Below, in pieces: positions 52,166 through 60,684 of a stretch of DNA of 64,000 nt; positions within the stretch are counted from its first letter, which is position 1; every line of letters begins with the position of its first letter. This DNA is from Actinomarinicola tropica. GTDB taxonomy: Bacteria; Actinomycetota; Acidimicrobiia; Acidimicrobiales; SKKL01. The stretch is from positions 3,003,001 through 3,067,000 of the forward strand of contig NZ_CP045851.1 of the NCBI RefSeq assembly GCF_009650215.1. Reading direction: 5' to 3'. The notes under the pieces are model-generated. The model saw nothing but the letters and a program-made list of their open reading frames with translations. It ran no database searches and was not told where the DNA came from. The translations under genes were made by a program, and so were the position numbers.

Positions 52166-52205
52166 AAACCGTGCGTCGCAGGTTCGAATCCTGCCGGGGG
52201 CACCA
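52166..52205 (+). other. 3' tRNA fragment, probable attachment (att) site and island boundary
   Basis: From about 52166: AAACCG, a variable stretch, the T arm GCAGG-TTCGAAT-CCTGC (52178-52194), acceptor strand CGGGGGC (52195-52201), A and CCA (to 52205). No matching GCCCCCG acceptor strand, D arm or anticodon stem lies upstream, and position 33 is not T. It is the duplicated 3' end left when an element integrates into a tRNA gene. The amino acid cannot be assigned. Everything to the left is accessory; everything to the right looks chromosomal. Confidence 0.75.
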
Positions 52206-52222
52206 CGCGAGCGAGAACGCGG

Positions 52223-52246
52223 ACGTATTCCTTGACAGGAATACGT
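52223..52246. promoter_or_regulatory. Perfect dyad at the ArsR operon promoter
   Basis: ACGTATTCC (52223-52231) and GGAATACGT (52238-52246) pair perfectly; the centre TTGACA could itself be a -35 box. The first gene of the operon starts 21 bp later. ArsR-family repressors commonly bind such dyads over their own promoters. Confidence 0.7.
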
Positions 52247-52267
52247 CTCCCTCCGTACCGTGGACGC

Positions 52268-52477
52268 ATGACACGGAGCCGATCGTTTCGCCAGGCCCAC
52301 CGGTGGCTCGCCATGACGTTCACCGTCACCGTGGTCATCGTCACCGCCTCGGGGGCCCTCGGAGGCCCCGAGTGGGTCAGCTACATCTCGCTCCCACCGC
52401 TGGCGGTGCTGCTCGTGACCGGGCTCTACCTCTTCGCCCTGCCCTACCGGGCCCGCAGCCGCACGGGCGCGACCTAG
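52268..52477 (+). CDS. Small two-helix membrane protein
   Basis: 69 residues. Two helices (LAMTFTVTVVIVTASGALGG and LPPLAVLLVTGLYLFALPY) with basic ends. Its stop overlaps the GTG of the ArsR gene (TAGTG), so it is the first gene of that operon. No family recognised. Confidence 0.7.
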   Translation: MTRSRSFRQAHRWLAMTFTVTVVIVTASGALGGPEWVSYISLPPLAVLLVTGLYLFALPYRARSRTGAT

Positions 52478-52812
52478 TGGCCCCGGTGCAGGCCACGGTC
52501 TTCCACGCACTCGGCGAACCGAGCCGGCTCCGGATCGTGGAGCTGCTCAGGTCCCGCCCGTTCGCCGTGAGCGAGATCGCCGAGACCCTCGACATCCGCC
52601 AGCCGCAGGTGTCCAAGCACCTCAAGGTCCTGGCCGAGTCGGGCCTGGTGCGCGTCGAGCCGCGGGCCCGCCAGCGGATCTACCACCTCGAAGCCGAGCC
52701 GTTCGACGAGATCGCCCGGTGGGCCGAGTCCTTCGAGCACCTCTGGGCGACGCGCCTCGACTCCCTCGGCGACTTCCTGCGCCCCGACGAGACCAAGGAG
52801 CAACCCTCGTGA
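52477..52812 (+). CDS. ArsR-family transcriptional regulator
   Basis: 111 residues from GTG 52477. Winged helix with FHALGEPSRLRIVELLRSRP, then VSEIAETLDIRQPQVSKHLK, then LAESGLVRVEPRARQRIYHL, typical ArsR. No metal-binding cysteines (ELCVCD-type) are present, so it is of the non-metal class usually paired with SRPBCC proteins. It probably represses this operon through the dyad at 52223. It overlaps the next gene by 4 bp. Confidence 0.92.
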   Translation: MAPVQATVFHALGEPSRLRIVELLRSRPFAVSEIAETLDIRQPQVSKHLKVLAESGLVRVEPRARQRIYHLEAEPFDEIARWAESFEHLWATRLDSLGDFLRPDETKEQPS

Positions 52813-53303
52813 TCCAGAACCCGCTGCGACGCCGCAAGGACCTGCACTTCCAGCGCTCCTACCCCGCGAGCCTCGACGCCGTCTGGAGCGCGTGGACCGA
52901 CGCGGACCAGCTGCGCCAGTGGTGGGGGCCGGAGAAGACGACGATCGACGAGTGCGAGGTCGACCTGCGGGTCGGCGGCCGCCTTCGGGTCGTCACCGTC
53001 GCCACCGAGGAGATGGGCAAGTACGCCGGCACCCGCTGGCCGATGGAGGGCACGTTCACCCACGTCGAGGCGCCGCGCCACCTCGCCTACGACGCCCGGT
53101 CCTGGACCGAGGGTGAGGAGGAGTCGGCCACGATCCACCACACCAACGACCTCACGCTGACGGGCGACGGCACGAGCACGACGGTCACGTTGCACGTGGC
53201 CATCACCGAGATCGGGCCGAAGGCGAAGATGGCGGCGTTCGGCATGAAGTGGGGCTACAAGGCCCAGCTCGACGCGCTCGAGCAGCTCCTGGGCGGCGCC
53301 TGA
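52809..53303 (+). CDS. SRPBCC (AHSA1-like) domain protein
   Basis: 164 residues from GTG 52809. The START-like fold begins FQRSYPASLDAVWSAWTDAD, then LRQWWGPEKTTIDECEVDLR and VGGRLRV, and ends MKWGYKAQLDALEQLLGGA, the AHSA1 family signature. Ligand unknown. ArsR-AHSA1 pairs are widespread in actinobacteria. Confidence 0.9.
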   Translation: MIQNPLRRRKDLHFQRSYPASLDAVWSAWTDADQLRQWWGPEKTTIDECEVDLRVGGRLRVVTVATEEMGKYAGTRWPMEGTFTHVEAPRHLAYDARSWTEGEEESATIHHTNDLTLTGDGTSTTVTLHVAITEIGPKAKMAAFGMKWGYKAQLDALEQLLGGA

Positions 53304-53435
53304 GCGGACCGCGGGCGGGTCGGGCAGCCCGGCGGGAACCCTCAGGTCGAGCGGCTGACCGCCGACGCGGGAAGTGGTGGGCGCGGCCGGATGGCGTCGT
53401 CCGCCGTCCGAACCCCGTCGAAGAGGAACCCCGCC

Positions 53436-54152
53436 ATGACCACCTCCGTTCGACGCGCCTCCCGGCGCGCCGCGCTCCTGCTCGCTGCGCTCACCCTGCT
53501 CGCCGCCGCCTGCGGCGACGGCGACGGCGGGGTCGCGCCAGCGCCGGCCGACTCGGACACCACGAGCGAGACGACCGCCGCCGACGCGAGCGGCACCGAC
53601 GACGAGGGGTCCGAGGAGGAGGACACCGAGGATGCGTCCACCGACGCCGACTCGGAGTCCGGCGACGAGCAGTCGGCGGAGCGCGACGCGAACATCGACG
53701 GCCTGGACCACACCGCCTGTGAGTCCTTCGACCTCTCCGAGCTCAACGCCGTGACCGGGATCGACTTCACCTTCCTCCACGGCGACCAGGACGCCTCGGC
53801 CGAGGGCGCAGGCGAGGCCACCTGCCTGTTCGGGCTCGAGGAGGGCAGCACCAACTACCTCTACGTCGACTGGCAGGTCCGGTGGGAGGAGTTCGCCGCC
53901 GGCAACTACGGCGCGGCCCTGAACGACGCGGACGTGGGCAACGTGACCTCGATGCCCTACGAGCTCGGCGACTACGAGGACGCCACCCTCATCGTCGAGG
54001 GCGACGGCGACGGCCTCCAGGTGCTCGCGCTCGACGCGCCGGCCGTGTACCAGGTGCGCGTGGCCCTGGCCGACGAGATCACGGACCCCGACGCCGTCGC
54101 CGCGGCGCTCCTGCCGGTGCTCGAGCAGCTGGAGAGCGCCGTCTTCGACTGA
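53436..54152 (+). CDS. Secreted lipoprotein with acidic linker
   Basis: 238 residues. Signal peptide with lipobox LAAAC, a 60-residue Asp/Glu/Ser/Thr linker (DDEGSEEEDTEDASTDADSE), then a globular part (CESFDLSELNAVTGIDFTFL, ATCLFGLEEGS) with two cysteines that could form a disulfide. It resembles actinobacterial DUF3558-type lipoproteins in layout. Function unknown. Confidence 0.8.
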   Translation: MTTSVRRASRRAALLLAALTLLAAACGDGDGGVAPAPADSDTTSETTAADASGTDDEGSEEEDTEDASTDADSESGDEQSAERDANIDGLDHTACESFDLSELNAVTGIDFTFLHGDQDASAEGAGEATCLFGLEEGSTNYLYVDWQVRWEEFAAGNYGAALNDADVGNVTSMPYELGDYEDATLIVEGDGDGLQVLALDAPAVYQVRVALADEITDPDAVAAALLPVLEQLESAVFD

Positions 54153-54167
54153 CGACGCACCGGGCAC

Positions 54168-54749
54168 TCAGGCCCGGCGGCCCAGCCAGTCGGTGATCGA
54201 GCGGTCGGGGCGGGCCTGATCCGGGTCGGCCCCGGCGACGACACCTCGTCCGTTGCTCACGTCGACGACGGTGTCGTCGCCCATGGCCTCGGCCGACTCG
54301 GTCAGGTCGACGTGGGCCCGCTGGGCGAACCCCATCTCCTCGTGGTCGACGGCGGACTCGTCGACGATCGACGCCGCGAGGATGCGGGCGATGATGTGGG
54401 TGACCGTCGGTTCCCGCATGCTCTGGCGGGCGCAGATCCGGCCGATCTCGTCCTGCAGCGGCGCCGCCAGCCACGACGGCAGGGCGTCGGGCACGTTCAT
54501 CCGGGCCTGGGCCTCCGTGCGGGGGTCGACGCCCGGCGGCGGTGCGGTGATCTGCCCCACGATGTCGGCCGCCTCGGCGAGACCGGCACGCAGCTCGAGG
54601 GCCGACAGCTGGAGTCGGGCCTGGCGGTGGTTGCCCTGGGTGACGAGCCCGACGACGAGGTCGACGACCCGGCGGACGCTGCCCAGGTTCGGTTGCTGCC
54701 CGGCGACCGGCACGGTCGGTCCTCCTTCGACGTCCTCGTTGCGGCGCAC
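54168..54749 (-). CDS. Hypothetical soluble protein
   Basis: 193 residues, converging with the lipoprotein gene. Helical, no signal peptide: VVDLVVGLVTQGNHRQARLQ, LSALELRAGLAEAADIVGQI, PTVTHIIARILAASIVDESA. The start is uncertain (MRRNEDVEGG is the longest choice). No family recognised. Confidence 0.6.
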   Translation of the reverse strand: MRRNEDVEGGPTVPVAGQQPNLGSVRRVVDLVVGLVTQGNHRQARLQLSALELRAGLAEAADIVGQITAPPPGVDPRTEAQARMNVPDALPSWLAAPLQDEIGRICARQSMREPTVTHIIARILAASIVDESAVDHEEMGFAQRAHVDLTESAEAMGDDTVVDVSNGRGVVAGADPDQARPDRSITDWLGRRA

Positions 54750-54867
54750 GGCCGCTCACTACCCGCTGTGGTCGGGAGGCTACCCAAGATGGGTCGTTCG
54801 GCGCACTCGCGCGAGCGGCGCGAGCGGGGCGTGGGCCCCGACTCGCGCCGCGGGCGACTGCGTGGTG

Positions 54868-55506
54868 TCAGCGTCCCCGACCGGGGCCACCGCCGTGGCC
54901 GGGACCGCCGCCGTGGCCGTTGCCGTTGCCGTTGCCGTTGCCACCGGCGTTGGCGTGGGCCGGCGGGGCGTCACCGGTGCGACCCGGCGCGTTGCCGCTG
55001 TTGCCGGGAGCCGGTGCGGGTGCGGGCTCCTCGATCGGCTCCTCGACCTCGTCCTCGCCGTCCTCGGCCGGGACGCAGTCGTCGAGGCCGCGGGCCACCG
55101 AGCTCACCCAGCGGCCGTGGTTGCCGCACCGCTCGTCGTTGCTGTGATCCTGGGCTGCGGCCGAGACCGCGGCGCCGTGGTTGTCGGGACGCTCGCCCTC
55201 GTCCTCGTCGGTGCCGTCCTCACCGTCGGTCCCGTCCTCACCATCGGTCCCGTCCTCACCATCGGTCCCGTCCTCACCATCGGTGCCGTCCTCGCCGTCG
55301 GTCCCGTCGTCGACGTCCTCGCCGTCGTCGGGGATCTCGCCCTCCTCGCCGAGCAGCTCCGACGTGGTGGTCGTCTCCTCGATGGTGGTCGTCGTCTCCT
55401 CCGACCCGTCACCGCCGACGGCGTCGTCGGCGACCGCCGCGCCCGTGCCCATGATCAGGACCGCCGCGATCACCGCACCCGTGCGGCTGAACTTGCTGGA
55501 CAACAT
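54868..55506 (-). CDS. Secreted acidic repeat protein
   Basis: 212 residues. A signal peptide (FSRTGAVIAAVLIMGTGAAVA) is followed by Thr-rich and Asp/Glu-rich parts, six or so DGTDGE hexapeptides encoded by an 18-bp tandem repeat, a middle with two cysteines (NDERCGNHGRWVSSVARGLD), and a C-terminus of Pro-Ala and Gly-Asn/Gly-His repeats. No membrane anchor. The acidic repeats would bind calcium or other cations weakly. Likely cell-surface or secreted; function unknown. Confidence 0.75.
   Translation of the reverse strand: MLSSKFSRTGAVIAAVLIMGTGAAVADDAVGGDGSEETTTTIEETTTTSELLGEEGEIPDDGEDVDDGTDGEDGTDGEDGTDGEDGTDGEDGTDGEDGTDEDEGERPDNHGAAVSAAAQDHSNDERCGNHGRWVSSVARGLDDCVPAEDGEDEVEEPIEEPAPAPAPGNSGNAPGRTGDAPPAHANAGGNGNGNGNGHGGGPGHGGGPGRGR
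55214..55320. repeat. 18-bp tandem repeats encoding DGTDGE units
   Basis: About six copies of an 18-bp unit near CCGTCCTCACCATCGGTC, three of them identical. Copy number could change by slippage without shifting the frame, altering the length of the acidic stalk. Confidence 0.8.
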
Positions 55507-55746
55507 GTGACGTCTCCTGTGGTTGGTCGTCGGCGGACCCGCGCCACCGCCTCTGTTCCTGAGTCAACGCCGCGCGTCATCCAGGGGATACGGCCACGGT
55601 GGGTCGTCCGGCCCACTCGCAGCGTGGCGACCGTCGCGACCGGACCCCGGACGCGGCGACGGCGCCGCCTCGGGCCGGGGGGATGGCCGAGGGGCGCCGT
55701 GCGCGTCCACCGACGCCGGGAAGGGGAGGACCCGGCGCGATCGGAG

Positions 55747-56076
55747 TCAGTGAGGCAGGGAGTCGAGCGCCCCGGCGACCGCGGCGTCGTCGGTGAGGAA
55801 GGCGTGGAAGGCGAGCAGGTCGTCGTAGTCGAACGCCGGAGCGGTCGGGTCGAGTGGGCTCTCGGCCGGGGTGCCCCAGGTCGAGTACCGCACACCGGCG
55901 GACACGAGCAGGTCGATCGTGTGTCGCGGGCTGCCCTTCACGACCACGTCCTGGCAGTGCGGGCAACGGAACGAGTAGGTGCCCTCGCCCGTCTCCTCGC
56001 TGATCATCACCTGCACGTCGGCGGTCGTCAGCTCGACGTCTCCGCATGCTCCGCAGGTCGCTCGAATCGTGGTCAT
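55747..56076 (-). CDS. Zinc-ribbon protein
   Basis: 109 residues. CGACG near the N-terminus and CPHCQ at about residue 39 make a CxxC...CxxC zinc ribbon. The rest is acidic (FDYDDLLAFHAFLTDDAAVA). No catalytic motif. Similar small proteins are widespread in actinobacteria. The 240 bp before the next gene (55507-55746) show no feature. Confidence 0.7.
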   Translation of the reverse strand: MTTIRATCGACGDVELTTADVQVMISEETGEGTYSFRCPHCQDVVVKGSPRHTIDLLVSAGVRYSTWGTPAESPLDPTAPAFDYDDLLAFHAFLTDDAAVAGALDSLPH

Positions 56077-56233
56077 CTCCGTGCCCCTTCTCCGCTGTCA
56101 CACCCAGGATCGGAGGCTGCCCGGCCCCTCTTGAGAGCCCGGCGCGAAGTTGATCCGCGCGGCCCAGGTCGTGCGACCTATGCCCGCCGTCACCCCGTGG
56201 CGAGCGGGTGCGGGCGGCCCGCGCGGGGCGTGG

Positions 56234-57976
56234 TCAGGCGGTGGTGTCGACGACCACCACGGTGTCGGGGAGCAGCTCGATCCCCGACGCCTCGACCCGG
56301 CCGGGAAGTGCCTGGTCGGAGGCCAGAACGACCTGTCCCGCCGGGACCGGCACCACGACCGGAGCGGACCCGAGGTGGGCCGCGATCGACCACCGCCCGC
56401 GGTCGAACCGGAGCCACCCGGCGGCAGGGTCGACCTCGACGGTCGTCGGGCAGTCCCCGGCGCGCAGGTCGGGGTCCCCGAGCCGCAGCGCGACGAGGTC
56501 GCGGTACCAGTCGAGCAGGGCGGCGTGACGGGCCTGGCCGAGCTCGGACCAGTCGAGACGGGACCGCTCGAAGGTCGCCGGATCCTGCGGGTCGGGCACC
56601 TGGTCGGGCTCCCACCCGAAGGCGCCGAACTCCGAGCGGCGGCCCTGGGCGACCGCCCGCCCGAGCTCCGAGTCCTGGTGGTCGGTGAAGTACTGGAACG
56701 GGGCCGACGTGCCCCACTCCTCGCCCTGGAACAGCATCGGCACGAACGGTGCGGTCAGCACGAGCGCCGCGGCGACGCGGAGCCGACCGTCGCTGACGTT
56801 CGCCGACAGGCGGTCGCCCACGGCCCGGTTGCCCACCTGGTCGTGGTTCTGCGCGTAGCCGAGCAGGTTCCGGCAGCTGATGTGCTCCGGGGCCCGACCG
56901 TGCCGGCGGCGCCGGTGGTCGGACCAGCCGCCCGTGTAGACCCAGCCGTCCCGCAGGCTGGCGGCGAGGGACGACAAGCCGTCGAAGTCCTCGTAGTAGC
57001 CCGACGTCTCCCCCGTGAGGGCCACGTGGAGCGCGTGGTGGAAGTCGTCGCTCCACTGGGCGTGGAGACCGTAGCCGCCGAGGTCCCGCGAGCGGCAGAG
57101 CCGCGGGTCGTTCTGGTCGCTCTCGGCGATGAGCGTGAGCGGCCGGCCGACCTCGGCGGCGAGGTCCTCGACCCTCTGCACCATCTCCTCGAGGAGGTGC
57201 GTGGCGGACGTGTCGATGATGGCGTGCACCGCATCGAGGCGGAGCGCGTCGACGTGGTAGTCCCGCAGCCACATCAGCGCGTTGTCGAGGGCGAAGGCAC
57301 GGACCTCGTCGCTGTCGGCGCGGTCGTAGTTCACCGCCGCCCCCCACGGCGTGGAGTAGAAGTCCGTGAAGTACGGCCCGTAGGCGCCGAGGTAGTTCCC
57401 CTCCGGCCCGAGGTGGTTGTAGACGACGTCGAGCACGACCGCGAGGCCGCGCCCGTGGCAGGCGTCGACGAGCCGCTTCAGGCCGTCCGGTCCGCCGTAG
57501 GCGTGGTGGGGCGCGTAGAGGGCGACGCCGTCGTACCCCCAGTTGCGGGTGCCGGGGAACTCGACGACGGGCAGCAGCTCGACCGCCGTGACCCCGAGGT
57601 CGACGAGGTGGTCGAGCCGTTCGACCACGCCGTCGAAGTCGCCCCGGGGCGAGAACGTCCCGACGTGCAGCTCGTACAGCACGCCGTCGCGGACGTCGGC
57701 GCCCCGCCAGTCGCCGTCGGTCCACTCGAAGGCGCCGTGGTCGACGAGCCGCGACGGGCCGTGGACCCCCGACGGCTGGTGCGGCGACCGCGGATCGGGG
57801 AAGGGACCGCGGCCGTCGACGACGAACGCGTAGTCGTCACCCGGCTCGAGGTCGGGGACGTCGACGGAGAACCACCCTCGCTCGCCGCGCGCCATGCGGA
57901 CGCGGCGGCGGTCGGCGCCGACGACGGCGACGACGTCGTGGCGGGCACGCGGCGCCCACACGCGCAGCTCGGTCAT
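56234..57976 (-). CDS. treZ: Malto-oligosyltrehalose trehalohydrolase
   Basis: 580 residues, ATG with GGAGG. Releases trehalose from maltooligosyl trehalose. An N-terminal E-set domain (VWAPRARHDVVAVVGADRRR) is followed by the GH13 barrel: ELLPVVEFPGTRNWGYDGV, VVLDVVYNHLGPEGNYL, the nucleophile in VDALRLDAVHAI, acid in LIAESDQNDPRL, and NHDQVGNRAVGDRL. Final gene of treX-treY-treZ, overlapping treY by 4 bp. Confidence 0.95.
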   Translation of the reverse strand: MTELRVWAPRARHDVVAVVGADRRRVRMARGERGWFSVDVPDLEPGDDYAFVVDGRGPFPDPRSPHQPSGVHGPSRLVDHGAFEWTDGDWRGADVRDGVLYELHVGTFSPRGDFDGVVERLDHLVDLGVTAVELLPVVEFPGTRNWGYDGVALYAPHHAYGGPDGLKRLVDACHGRGLAVVLDVVYNHLGPEGNYLGAYGPYFTDFYSTPWGAAVNYDRADSDEVRAFALDNALMWLRDYHVDALRLDAVHAIIDTSATHLLEEMVQRVEDLAAEVGRPLTLIAESDQNDPRLCRSRDLGGYGLHAQWSDDFHHALHVALTGETSGYYEDFDGLSSLAASLRDGWVYTGGWSDHRRRRHGRAPEHISCRNLLGYAQNHDQVGNRAVGDRLSANVSDGRLRVAAALVLTAPFVPMLFQGEEWGTSAPFQYFTDHQDSELGRAVAQGRRSEFGAFGWEPDQVPDPQDPATFERSRLDWSELGQARHAALLDWYRDLVALRLGDPDLRAGDCPTTVEVDPAAGWLRFDRGRWSIAAHLGSAPVVVPVPAGQVVLASDQALPGRVEASGIELLPDTVVVVDTTA

Positions 57977-60681
57977 GGTGTGCCTCCTCGGTCGTCGCGC
58001 AGCAGCGCCACGGGGAACCGCTCCAGCAGATCGGCCAGTCGGATGCTGCCACCGTCCCACCGGCGCTCGCCGAGCTCGTCCCACCACGACCCCTCGGGCA
58101 GCTCGACGGTGGTGTCCTGCCAGCCGCCGGCGGCCTCGAGGCCGAGGGGCAGCCGGGGGACGACGGCGGCGGCGTGCCCGCCTCGCAGGTAGGCGAACGC
58201 GTGCCCGGCCGCCGCGCCACCGACGGCGAGCGGCGCGTAGGAGGCGCCGTCGAACCACTCCGGCCGCTCGGCCCGGAGCGCGAGGGCCCGGTGCACCACC
58301 CACAGCTTCGGCGTGCCCTCGTCGTCGGCGTCGCGCCGCTGCTCGGGCGTGAGCTCCCGGGCGCGGGACAGGAGCCTCCGGCGCAGGTCGTGGTCGACCG
58401 GGCGGCGGTTGTCGGGGTCGACGAGGCTGAGGTCCCACAGCTCGGTGCCCTGGTAGATGTCGGGCACGCCGGGTGCCGTCAGCTGCACCAGCTTCTGGGC
58501 CAGGGCGTTGAGGCGTCCGGCGGGCACGAGCGGCTCGACGAACGCGGCGAGGTCGGCCGTCAGCTCCTCGTCCTCGCACACGGCACGCACGAAGGCGGCG
58601 AGGGCGTCGTCGAACGCAGGGACGGGGTCGACCCACGACGTGTGGCGCTTGGCCTCCTTGGCGGCCTTCTCCATGTAGGCGACGGCCCGGTCGGCTCCGA
58701 GCGGGTGCGCCCCGACCAGGGTCTGCCACAAGAGGTGCTCCATCCGGGGGTCCGGCCACCCCGGGGCGTCCTGGGCTGCGCGGTGAGGAGCGGCCATGGC
58801 CGTCCAGCGCCGCACGGCCTCGCTCCACGCGCCGGGCACCTCCGAGAGGAGCGCGAGGCGGGCACGCACGTCCTCCGAGCGCTTCGTGTCGTGCGTCGAG
58901 AGGGCCAACATGGCGCGGGGCGCCGCGTCGGCGGCCAGGGCCAGCGCCGCGTGCACCTCCGCGGGCTCCAGGGCGAACACCGACGGATCGGAGCCGACCT
59001 CGTTGAGCGACGCCAGGGGCACGTGGTCGTAGAAGGCGGTGTCCTCGACCCCCTTGGCCATCACCGGGCCGGTGATCTGCTGGAACCGCATGCGCAGCTC
59101 GGTGGCGGCCGTGCCGGCACCGGGCTCGAGGTCGCCACGGAGGACGAGGCCGAGGAACTCGAACACCTCCGGATCGAGGTCGTCGCGCCGCTCGGCGGCC
59201 TCGGCGAGCGCCTCTTCGATCACGCGGGCATCGGTCGGCGTGCACCGGCCGTCCTCGCCGACGTAGGTGCGGTACACCGAGAAGCACGCCGCGGTCTCCT
59301 CGAGGGCGTCGTGCAGGTCGCGGCGGGTGAAGTCCCGCCAGCGCCGGTGGTGCTCCGACACGGCGACGAACAGCTCCGTGGCCCGGCCCAGGTCCGCGGC
59401 GAGCGAGTCGCGCATCACCGCGTGCTTGGCCCGGTGGACGACCGCGGCGAGGGCCTCCTCGGCGTCGTCGGGGTCGACGCCGATCACCTCGGCGTGCAGT
59501 GCGCGGACCGGCGCCTCGCCACGAGGGTCGTGGAGCAGGCGCGTGACCACGTGGCAGAAGTCGTACCCGGTCGTGCCGTCGACGGGCCACGACGACGGCA
59601 GCGCCTCACCGGGTTCGAGGATCTTCTCGATCACGATCCACGCCGCGGGCCCCGCGGCGCGCAGCAGCTCGACGTAGGCCGCCGGGTCGCGCAGGCCGTC
59701 CGGGTGGTCCACGCGCATCCCGTCGACCTCGCCGTCGGCCAGCCACCGCAGGACGAGCTGGTGCGTGTCGGCGAACACCTTCGGGTCCTCGACCCGCAGC
59801 CCGACGAGCGAGTTGATGTCGAAGAACCGGCGGTAGTCGAGGTCGTGGCCCGCGGTGCGCCAGAAGGCGAGCCGGTGGTTCTGGTGGTCGAGCAGGTCGT
59901 CGAGCGCATCGACGTCGTCGTTGATCGACGCGACCTCGGCCTCGACGGCGGCTCTCGCCCCGGGGTCCTCGTGGCGCAGGGTGCGCAGCAGGTCGTGCAG
60001 GACCTCCTTGTCGCGGTGACGGGTCACCACGTCGGCGTGGCTCGTGGTGGTCGCCGAGGGCAGGCGGCCGAACGAGTGCCCGATGAACGCGAGGCGATCG
60101 GCGGTCCCCCCGTCGGCGCGGCGCGCGGCACCGAGGAGGACGCGGTCGAGCGTGCGGGGGGCCACGGGGAGGACGTGGTCGAAGTAGCGGATCCGGAAGC
60201 GGGCGTCCTCGCCCCACTCGAGGGTGATCTCGCCGCGCTCGAGCACCCGCCCGTACTGGTCGCCGAGGATGGGCATCAGCACCCGGTTGCGCAGCTTCGA
60301 CTCCGGCGGGTCCCAGTCCACGTCGAAGTGGCCGGCGAAGCGGCTCGACCGGCCGTTCTCGAGGACGTCCCACCACCAGAGGTTGAGCGGCGAGCCGATC
60401 GCCATGTGGTTGGGCACGATGTCGACCACCTGCGCGAGGCCGAGCTCCCCCAGGCGATCGACGAAGCGCCGGTGCGCCTCGGGGCCGCCGAGCTCGTCGT
60501 TCACGCGGCTGTGGTCGACGACGTCGTAGCCGTGCGTGCTGCCGGGGGCGGCCTGGAGGTAGGGCGACGTGTAGACGTGGCTCACGCCCAGCTCGGCCAG
60601 TCGGTCGGCCACGTCGGCCGCGTCGTCGAACCCGAAGTCGGGCCGCAGCTGCAGCCGGTAGGTGGCGCGCGGTGCGGGCAC
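57973..60681 (-). CDS. treY: Maltooligosyl trehalose synthase
   Basis: 902 residues. Converts the reducing end of malto-oligosaccharides to a trehalose unit. TYRLQLRPDFGFDDAADVAD and GVSHVYTSPYLQAAPGSTHG open the GH13 domain; VDIVPNHMAIGSPLNLWWWD, DGMRVDHPDGLRDPAAYVEL (nucleophile) and IVIEKILEPGEALPSSW (acid) follow. KGVEDTAFYDHVPLASLNEV and GVPDIYQGTELWDLSLVDPD complete the signature. Begins 3 bp after treX. Confidence 0.96.
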   Translation of the reverse strand: MPAPRATYRLQLRPDFGFDDAADVADRLAELGVSHVYTSPYLQAAPGSTHGYDVVDHSRVNDELGGPEAHRRFVDRLGELGLAQVVDIVPNHMAIGSPLNLWWWDVLENGRSSRFAGHFDVDWDPPESKLRNRVLMPILGDQYGRVLERGEITLEWGEDARFRIRYFDHVLPVAPRTLDRVLLGAARRADGGTADRLAFIGHSFGRLPSATTTSHADVVTRHRDKEVLHDLLRTLRHEDPGARAAVEAEVASINDDVDALDDLLDHQNHRLAFWRTAGHDLDYRRFFDINSLVGLRVEDPKVFADTHQLVLRWLADGEVDGMRVDHPDGLRDPAAYVELLRAAGPAAWIVIEKILEPGEALPSSWPVDGTTGYDFCHVVTRLLHDPRGEAPVRALHAEVIGVDPDDAEEALAAVVHRAKHAVMRDSLAADLGRATELFVAVSEHHRRWRDFTRRDLHDALEETAACFSVYRTYVGEDGRCTPTDARVIEEALAEAAERRDDLDPEVFEFLGLVLRGDLEPGAGTAATELRMRFQQITGPVMAKGVEDTAFYDHVPLASLNEVGSDPSVFALEPAEVHAALALAADAAPRAMLALSTHDTKRSEDVRARLALLSEVPGAWSEAVRRWTAMAAPHRAAQDAPGWPDPRMEHLLWQTLVGAHPLGADRAVAYMEKAAKEAKRHTSWVDPVPAFDDALAAFVRAVCEDEELTADLAAFVEPLVPAGRLNALAQKLVQLTAPGVPDIYQGTELWDLSLVDPDNRRPVDHDLRRRLLSRARELTPEQRRDADDEGTPKLWVVHRALALRAERPEWFDGASYAPLAVGGAAAGHAFAYLRGGHAAAVVPRLPLGLEAAGGWQDTTVELPEGSWWDELGERRWDGGSIRLADLLERFPVALLRDDRGGTP

Positions 60682-60684
60682 CGA

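Noticed and set aside
52130-52205. Complete tRNA gene
   Set aside because: Only the T arm, acceptor strand and CCA are present; no complementary 5' acceptor strand or D arm exists upstream.
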